Source: Lachnospiraceae bacterium UBA1683 (GTDB taxonomy: Bacteria; Bacillota; Clostridia; Lachnospirales; Lachnospiraceae). From it: DNA of 64,000 nucleotides. Location of the stretch: positions 1 to 64,000 of the forward strand of contig DCKD01000096.1 of the NCBI GenBank assembly GCA_002320245.1, in the 5' to 3' direction. Within the stretch, counting starts at the first letter, position 1. Every line of letters starts with the position of its first letter. The notes beneath the pieces were generated by a model, which searched no databases, was not told the DNA's origin, and saw only the letters and a program-made list of their open reading frames with translations. Shown in pieces: positions 58,750-64,000 of this stretch. The translations under genes and the position numbers were made by a program.

Positions 58750-61107
58750 ATGGAAACGGAACAAATCATAAGAATTTCTGTCCGTAATCTCGTGGAGTTT
58801 ATTTTTCGGGAAGGGGACATTGACAATCGGACATCGGGCAGTATGGAGAGAGATATGATGCTGCAGGGGAGCAGAATCCACCGCAAGATACAGCGGCGAA
58901 TGGGTTCTGATTATCATGCGGAGGTTCCGTTGAAAATACAGTGCCGGTGCGATGGTTTTTTATTGCTGATTGAAGGTCGTGCAGATGGTATCATAGAGAA
59001 TGAGCAAGGCGTCTGCATTGATGAAATCAAGGGGATTCTGCGGGAGTTGGAGCGTGTGGAAGAACCGGTTGGAGTACATTTGGCACAGGCAAAGTGCTAT
59101 GCTTATATTTATGCTGCGCAGAATCATCTGGAACAGATTGAGGTGCAGATGACGTATTGTAATCTGGAAACTGAGGAAATCAGGCAATTTCGGGAACAGT
59201 TCCATTTTGAGGAACTAAAGTCATGGTTTCGGAATCTGATACGGGCATATGAAAAATGGGCAAAATTTGAGACAGAGTGGAAGGCATGCAGAGATAAATC
59301 CATTCGGAATACTGAGTTCCCATTCCCATACAGGGAGGGACAGAGAGAGCTTGTCGCATCTGTATATCGTACCATATTAAGGAAGAAAAAATTATTTATC
59401 CAGGCTCCGACCGGAGTCGGAAAAACGATGGCGACCGTATTCCCGGCAGTACGGGCGGTAGGGGAAGGCCTGGGGGAGAAGATATTTTACCTGACTGCGA
59501 AAACGATTACGCGGACAGTCGCGGAACAGGCGTTCCATACGCTCCGGAAACAGAACCTGCGATTTAAGACAGTCACCCTGACAGCCAAAGAAAAAATTTG
59601 TTTCTGCGAGGAGACGGAGTGCAATCCGGACGCCTGTCCATATGCCAAAGGGCATTATGACAGGGTAAACGATGCAGTGTTTGACTTGATTAACCGCGAG
59701 GATGAGCTGACAAGGGAGGTACTGGAAAAGCAGGCAGAAAAATATAAAGTCTGCCCGTTTGAAATGTCGTTGGATGTCTCTGTCTGGGTGGATGCGGTAG
59801 TTTGTGATTATAACTATGTGTTTGACCCAAATGCCCATTTGAAACGATTTTTTTCGGAAGGCGGAAAGGGCGGATATTTATTTCTGATTGATGAAGCCCA
59901 CAATCTGGTGGAACGGGGCAGAGAGATGTACAGTGCCCAGCTATATAAAGAGGATGTGCTCGCTATCAGAAGATTGACGAAGAATGAGGATGCGAAGCTG
60001 GCGCGCCGTCTGGATGAATGTAATAAGCAATTGCTCGAATTAAAGCGGGAATGTGAAGAATATCAGATCCTTGACAGCGTTTCCCATATTGCATTAAAAT
60101 TAATGAATGTGCTTGGAGAGCTGGAACGGTATCTGGAGGAACATACAAATTCGGAGAAACGCAAAGAGGTACTGGAGTTTTATTTTCAGGTGCGCGCATT
60201 TTTAAATATTCATGATATACTGGATGAAAATTACGTAATTTATACAGAGATGGAACACGATGGCCATTTTAAACTGAAATTGTTCTGCGTGAATCCGGCA
60301 GTGAATTTACAGAAATTCCTGCAACAGGGAAACAGCACCATTTTCTTTTCGGCGACGCTGCTCCCGATTCATTATTATAAAAAACTGCTCAGTGTGGAGC
60401 CAGATGACTATGCAGTGTATGCAGAGTCCACTTTTTCCAGGGAAAATAGACTGCTTATGCTTGGAACCGATGTCAGCACAAAGTATACCATGCGGGGGCC
60501 GGTGATGTATGAGCGTTTTGCACAGTATATTCTGCAGACGGTACTTGCGAAAAACGGGAATTATATGGTATTTTTTCCGTCCTATCGTTTTCTGGAAGAT
60601 GTATATGAATGTTTCCAGACGTTTCTGGAGGATGGCATGCAAGTGGAATGTATTGCACAGTCCCAGTTTATGGGCGAGGAGGCGCGGGAAATCTTTTTAG
60701 AAACTTTCGAAGAAAAGCGGCAAGGTTCTCTGGTAGGATTTTGCGTGATGGGAGGTATCTTTTCGGAAGGAATCGATTTGACTGAGGACCGGCTTATCGG
60801 GGCAGTCATAGTCGGAACCGGGCTTCCGCAGGTGTGCAATGACAGAGAGATACTGAAAAATTATTTTGACCGGCAGAAGATGTCCGGATTTGATTTCGCC
60901 TATCTGTATCCGGGGATGAATAAAGTTTTACAGTCTGCCGGACGTGTAATCCGGACGGAGACTGACAAAGGTGTGGTTCTTCTGCTGGATGAACGGTTTC
61001 TCAGCAGAAGGTATCAGGAAGTGTTTCCACGGGAGTGGAGCGGTTATCAGACATGTCATGTACGGGAAGTGGGCAGACGCATGGAAGAATTCTGGGAGAA
61101 CCTGTGA
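58750..61107 (+). CDS. PD-(D/E)XK nuclease - XPD/DinG-type helicase fusion
   Basis: 785 residues. N-terminal nuclease-like domain (1-190): RADGIIE (metal Asp, ~79), IDEIKG (the E-x-K pair, ~91-94) and QAKCYAYIYA (~115), the QxxxY motif of RecB/Cas4-type nucleases. A superfamily 2 helicase follows: FIQAPTGVGKTMATVFP (~217), four Cys for a [4Fe-4S] cluster (CFCEETECNPDAC, ~285-297), the DEAH box IDEAHNLVERG (~380), and GGIFSEGIDLT and QSAGRVIRTE near the end. Unwinds and possibly cuts DNA during repair. No clear ribosome site; the gene follows the kinase by 25 nt. Confidence 0.9.
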   Translation: METEQIIRISVRNLVEFIFREGDIDNRTSGSMERDMMLQGSRIHRKIQRRMGSDYHAEVPLKIQCRCDGFLLLIEGRADGIIENEQGVCIDEIKGILRELERVEEPVGVHLAQAKCYAYIYAAQNHLEQIEVQMTYCNLETEEIRQFREQFHFEELKSWFRNLIRAYEKWAKFETEWKACRDKSIRNTEFPFPYREGQRELVASVYRTILRKKKLFIQAPTGVGKTMATVFPAVRAVGEGLGEKIFYLTAKTITRTVAEQAFHTLRKQNLRFKTVTLTAKEKICFCEETECNPDACPYAKGHYDRVNDAVFDLINREDELTREVLEKQAEKYKVCPFEMSLDVSVWVDAVVCDYNYVFDPNAHLKRFFSEGGKGGYLFLIDEAHNLVERGREMYSAQLYKEDVLAIRRLTKNEDAKLARRLDECNKQLLELKRECEEYQILDSVSHIALKLMNVLGELERYLEEHTNSEKRKEVLEFYFQVRAFLNIHDILDENYVIYTEMEHDGHFKLKLFCVNPAVNLQKFLQQGNSTIFFSATLLPIHYYKKLLSVEPDDYAVYAESTFSRENRLLMLGTDVSTKYTMRGPVMYERFAQYILQTVLAKNGNYMVFFPSYRFLEDVYECFQTFLEDGMQVECIAQSQFMGEEAREIFLETFEEKRQGSLVGFCVMGGIFSEGIDLTEDRLIGAVIVGTGLPQVCNDREILKNYFDRQKMSGFDFAYLYPGMNKVLQSAGRVIRTETDKGVVLLLDERFLSRRYQEVFPREWSGYQTCHVREVGRRMEEFWENL

Positions 61108-61168
61108 GGGCAGAGTTTCCAGAGACGATAGAAGCCGGTATGGAAAGGTAGGAAAGGAATATAAGGCT

Positions 61169-61672
61169 ATGAGAGATAAATTGACGAAGAGTGATGTGAA
61201 GAAAATCGAGGAGGAAATAGAACACCGTAAGCTAGTTGTCAGAAAAGAGGCGATTGAGGCGGTGAAAGAGGCACGTTCCCACGGGGATTTGAGCGAGAAT
61301 TTTGAATATCATGCAGCAAAGAAGGATAAAAACCGGAATGAAAGCCGGATTCGGTATCTGGAACGTATGCTGAAAACAGCGATTATCGTGGATGACAGCT
61401 CCAAAGAAGACGAAGTAGGAATCAATAATACGGTTGAGTTATATATGGAGGATGATGATGAAATAGAGACATACCGTCTTGTGACTTCCGTGCGCGGAAG
61501 CTCCATTCAGGGACTAATCAGTATTGATTCCCCGCTTGGAAGAGCTGTTCTCGGACACAGATTAAATGACCGGGTGTATATTAAAGTCAATGATGATTTC
61601 GGATATTATGCGGTTATCAAAAAAATTATCAATACGCAGGATGATGGGGATGATCAGATTCGGAAATTTTAA
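61169..61672 (+). CDS. greA: Transcription elongation factor GreA
   Basis: Rescues backtracked RNA polymerase by stimulating transcript cleavage. 167 residues. N-terminal coiled coil with the acidic tip and HGDLSENFEYHAAKKDK (residues ~32-48), then the FKBP-like C-terminal domain (NNTVELYMEDDDEIETYRLV, ISIDSPLGRAVLGHRLND). A longer open frame reaches into the helicase gene, but AGGAAAGGAA before ATG 61169 and family length fix the start. Confidence 0.93.
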   Translation: MRDKLTKSDVKKIEEEIEHRKLVVRKEAIEAVKEARSHGDLSENFEYHAAKKDKNRNESRIRYLERMLKTAIIVDDSSKEDEVGINNTVELYMEDDDEIETYRLVTSVRGSSIQGLISIDSPLGRAVLGHRLNDRVYIKVNDDFGYYAVIKKIINTQDDGDDQIRKF

Positions 61673-61744
61673 GTGTGGAATCCCGGAGGGCGTAGAAGCC
61701 GCTTTGCCATATACGCCTCCTGCGCTCTGTGGTTTTGGTAAAAA

Positions 61745-61781
61745 GGCGGGAGAAGCCTGTTTATACAGGTTTTCTCCCGCC
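61745..61781. terminator. Bidirectional terminator between greA and the activase
   Basis: GGCGGGAGAA and TTCTCCCGCC form the outer 10-bp stem; CCTG/CAGG extends it inside. Convergent genes on both sides. Confidence 0.85.
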
Positions 61782-61790
61782 GGTCAGTTA

Positions 61791-64000
61791 TTACTCTAAG
61801 TTTTTATTTGCTGTAGACAGCATCAATTTGATACGGTTCAACTGATTTACTTCACTTGCGCCCGGATCGAAGTCGATTGCCACGATGTTAGATTTCGGAT
61901 GCCGTCTGCGCAGTTCCTTGATTACGCCTTTTCCTACGACATGGTTCGGGAGACACGCGAATGGCTGAGTACAGACAATGTTGCCTGCCCCACCTTGAAT
62001 CAGCTCTAGCATTTCTCCGGTCAGGAACCAGCCCTCACCGGTTTGGTTTCCGATGGATACAATCTCAGAAGCCATCTTTGCCAAATCTTCAATATGTGCC
62101 GGTGGCGTAAAGTGCTTACTTTCCCTGAATGCTTTTGCGGCAGGGGAGCGGAACCATTCCAACACCTTAATGCCAATATTCCCAAGCGCCGCCTTGGACT
62201 TCTTCATGCCCAGATGGGATACTTTGAAGTTCTGGTTATAGAAACAGTATTGCAGGAAGTCCAGCAAATCCGGAACAACTGCCTCAGCTCCTTCGTTCTC
62301 TAACAGGTCAACCAGATGGTTGTTGGCTGCCGGAAGGAATTTGACAAGAATCTCACCGACAATGCCGACGCGGGGTTTCTTAATATCCAATGTCTCGATA
62401 TTGTCGAAATCCTGAATAATATCCCGGCATAATTTTTTAAATCTTCTTCGGGAGGGATACCCCTCAGAAACAAATTTCTTACAAATTTCTGCCCATTTCC
62501 GATGCATTGCATTTGTTGCACCCGGCACTGCTTCATACGGCCGCATCCGGTAGATGCATTTCATGAAAATATCTCCGAGCACCGCAGCATATACGCCCCT
62601 CAGTGCGAGGGCTGGAGTAATTTTAAATCCGGGATTGTCCTCCAGTCCGCTTAGGTTAATGGAGATGACCGGAATATGTGCATATCCGGCTTTTTTCAGG
62701 GCACGGCGGATAAATCCGATATAGTTGGACGCACGGCATCCGCCTCCGGTTTGGCTGATGATAACTGCAAGATGGTCAGTGTCATATTTTCCGGATAAAA
62801 TAGCATCCATAATCTGGCCGACAACCATCAGTGAAGGATAACATGCATCGTTGTTGACGTATTTCAGTCCCATATCAACTGCCTGTTTATTGTCGTTCGG
62901 AAGAACATCAACCTTATATCCTGCAGCGCGGAATGCCGGTTCAATCAGCTCAAAATGAATCGGTGACATCTGCGGGCAGAGAATGGTGTATGTCTCACGC
63001 ATTTCTTTTGTAAACGGTACTTTTTCAATAGCAGATGGTTTGACGGTGCGTTTTGCATGTCGCATTTCCCGTACCCGGATTGCAGCAAGCAGAGAGCGGA
63101 CACGGATTCTGGCGGCCCCCAGGTTGTTTACCTCGTCGATTTTCAGGGTGGTATATATTTTATCGGAATTCGTCAAAATGTCCGCAACCTGATCGGTTGT
63201 AACCGCATCCAGACCGCATCCGAATGAGTTTAACTGAATCAAATCCAGATTATCAACGGTTTTTACATAGTTTGCAGCGGCATACAGGCGGGAGTGGTAC
63301 ATCCATTGGTCCATGACATTCAGCGGCCTCTCCACCGGGTTCAGATGAGAAACGGAATCCTCTGTCAGAACCGCCATATTGTAGGAATTAATCAATTCCG
63401 GCAGTCCGTGATTGACCTCAGGGTCAATGTGGTATGGTCTGCCGGCGAGGACGATGCCGTGGTTTCCGGTCTCGTTCAGGAACTTGATAGTCTCATCCCC
63501 TTTTCTGCGCATATCTTCACGGCAGGATGCGAGCTCTTCCCACGCAGTGTGTACCGCGGAACGAATCTCATTGCTGGAAACAGAAAACTTGTTGCCAAGC
63601 TCTTCTTCCAAACGATAGGAAATCGTTTCTTCACTCTGGAAATTGATAAATGGATGAATAAAGTCTACCTCTCCCTGTACAATTGCATCCATATTATTTT
63701 TGATATTTTCTGGGTAAGAAGTTACAATCGGACAATTGTAGTGGTTATTGGCATCTCGAAATTCATTCCGCTCATACGGGATGGACGGATAGAAAATATG
63801 TTTTACGCCGTGATTGATTAACCACTGTACGTGACCGTGCGCAAGTTTCGCCGGATAACATTCGGATTCACTTGGAATGGATTCGATACCAAGTTCGTAA
63901 ATGCTGCGCGTGGATGCCGGTGAAAGTACAACCCGGAATCCAAGTTTTGTGAAAAATGTAAACCAGAATGGATAGTTCTCGTACATATTAAGAACACGGG
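61791..64000 (-). CDS. 2-hydroxyacyl-CoA dehydratase activase-related protein (C-terminal part)
   Basis: Open to the window edge; at least 735 residues are visible and the family is ~1400, so roughly the N-terminal half (with the ATPase domains) lies outside. Visible features are the DUF2229 region (NMYENYPFWFTFFTKLGFRV, SECYPAKLAHGHVQWLINHG) and a C-terminal component-D-like part (YVNNDACYPSLMVVGQIMDA, SQTGGGCRASNYIGFIRRAL, CTQPFACLPNHVVGKGVIKE) with many conserved Cys. Family members couple ATP hydrolysis to activating an Fe-S dehydratase; the exact substrate of this large form is not known. Confidence 0.88.
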   Translation of the reverse strand, partial: RVLNMYENYPFWFTFFTKLGFRVVLSPASTRSIYELGIESIPSESECYPAKLAHGHVQWLINHGVKHIFYPSIPYERNEFRDANNHYNCPIVTSYPENIKNNMDAIVQGEVDFIHPFINFQSEETISYRLEEELGNKFSVSSNEIRSAVHTAWEELASCREDMRRKGDETIKFLNETGNHGIVLAGRPYHIDPEVNHGLPELINSYNMAVLTEDSVSHLNPVERPLNVMDQWMYHSRLYAAANYVKTVDNLDLIQLNSFGCGLDAVTTDQVADILTNSDKIYTTLKIDEVNNLGAARIRVRSLLAAIRVREMRHAKRTVKPSAIEKVPFTKEMRETYTILCPQMSPIHFELIEPAFRAAGYKVDVLPNDNKQAVDMGLKYVNNDACYPSLMVVGQIMDAILSGKYDTDHLAVIISQTGGGCRASNYIGFIRRALKKAGYAHIPVISINLSGLEDNPGFKITPALALRGVYAAVLGDIFMKCIYRMRPYEAVPGATNAMHRKWAEICKKFVSEGYPSRRRFKKLCRDIIQDFDNIETLDIKKPRVGIVGEILVKFLPAANNHLVDLLENEGAEAVVPDLLDFLQYCFYNQNFKVSHLGMKKSKAALGNIGIKVLEWFRSPAAKAFRESKHFTPPAHIEDLAKMASEIVSIGNQTGEGWFLTGEMLELIQGGAGNIVCTQPFACLPNHVVGKGVIKELRRRHPKSNIVAIDFDPGASEVNQLNRIKLMLSTANKNLE

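Noticed and set aside
60971..61168. N-terminal extension of GreA by 66 codons
   Set aside because: It overlaps the helicase gene in another frame; the ribosome site and family length support the start at 61169.
1..64000. CRISPR array, tRNA/rRNA genes or prophage
   Set aside because: No regularly spaced repeats, no recognisable tRNA cloverleaf or rRNA sequence, and no phage structural genes were seen.

Overview
The window reads as chromosomal DNA of a low-to-mid G+C Gram-positive anaerobe. A gut Lachnospiraceae member (Dorea/Blautia/Mediterraneibacter-like) is the best guess. Supporting signs are PolC-type polymerase III, strong AGGAGG-type ribosome sites with some TTG/GTG starts, the rho-rpmE-yqhQ-prmC-prfA cluster, a CBS-domain family II pyrophosphatase, class II galT, a 2-hydroxyacyl-CoA dehydratase activase and several Clostridia-only DUF families. 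I saw no rRNA, tRNA, CRISPR array, prophage or intact insertion sequence.

Layout. 1-1.2 kb: an ABC-2 transporter whose ATPase is truncated and joined in frame to an IS91-like transposase fragment. 1.4-2.1 kb: a DtxR-type metal regulator, divergent from a tiny FeoB-associated Cys-rich protein. 2.5-5.7 kb: an S1-domain protein, CBS pyrophosphatase and flavin reductase. 5.7-9.4 kb: galK-galT with a divergent AraC regulator. 9.5-16.3 kb: MATE pump, polysaccharide deacetylase, TcdA-like dehydratase, RarA, DUF4364, YhcC-like radical SAM protein and malic enzyme. 16.8-21.5 kb: the rho to prfA translation and termination cluster. 21.6-28.9 kb: an alpha-galactoside uptake and hydrolysis operon. 29-35.2 kb: an ABC exporter and a LanFEG-type immunity transporter with its own two-component system. 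35.3-40 kb: feoA-feoA-feoB, then DUF2325, DUF3793 and flavodoxin. 40.1-46.8 kb: FMN reductase, DUF2156 protein, two aminotransferases, a small-multidrug-export family protein and ispG. 46.8-52.7 kb: polC and glyA. 52.9-58.7 kb: cold-shock protein, a radical SAM DNA-repair pair, NfeD/SPFH and a LytTR/GHKL two-component system. 58.7-64 kb: a nuclease-helicase fusion, GreA and part of a dehydratase activase.

Two regulatory circuits can be read directly. First, a 16-bp palindrome GTTAG-N6-CTAAC (or a one-base variant) occurs five times: at the promoter of the FeoB-associated gene, at the feoA promoter, between feoA2 and feoB, and twice before DUF2325-DUF3793-flavodoxin. Together with the DtxR-type gene beside the first box, this suggests an iron-limitation regulon that joins uptake (FeoAAB) to an iron-sparing branch (flavodoxin plus two uncharacterised proteins). 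Second, two LexA/SOS-type boxes flank the promoter of the radical SAM (TIGR03916-like) and TIGR03915-like pair, so this little-studied repair system is probably DNA-damage inducible.

Other unusual elements are a ~170-bp structured repeat present twice in inverted orientation (2.2 and 42 kb), one copy of which supplies the stop codon of a gene. There is also a ~130-nt multi-hairpin element in the predicted malic enzyme leader, and several gene remnants. All assignments come from reading sequence and motifs by eye; no database search was run.
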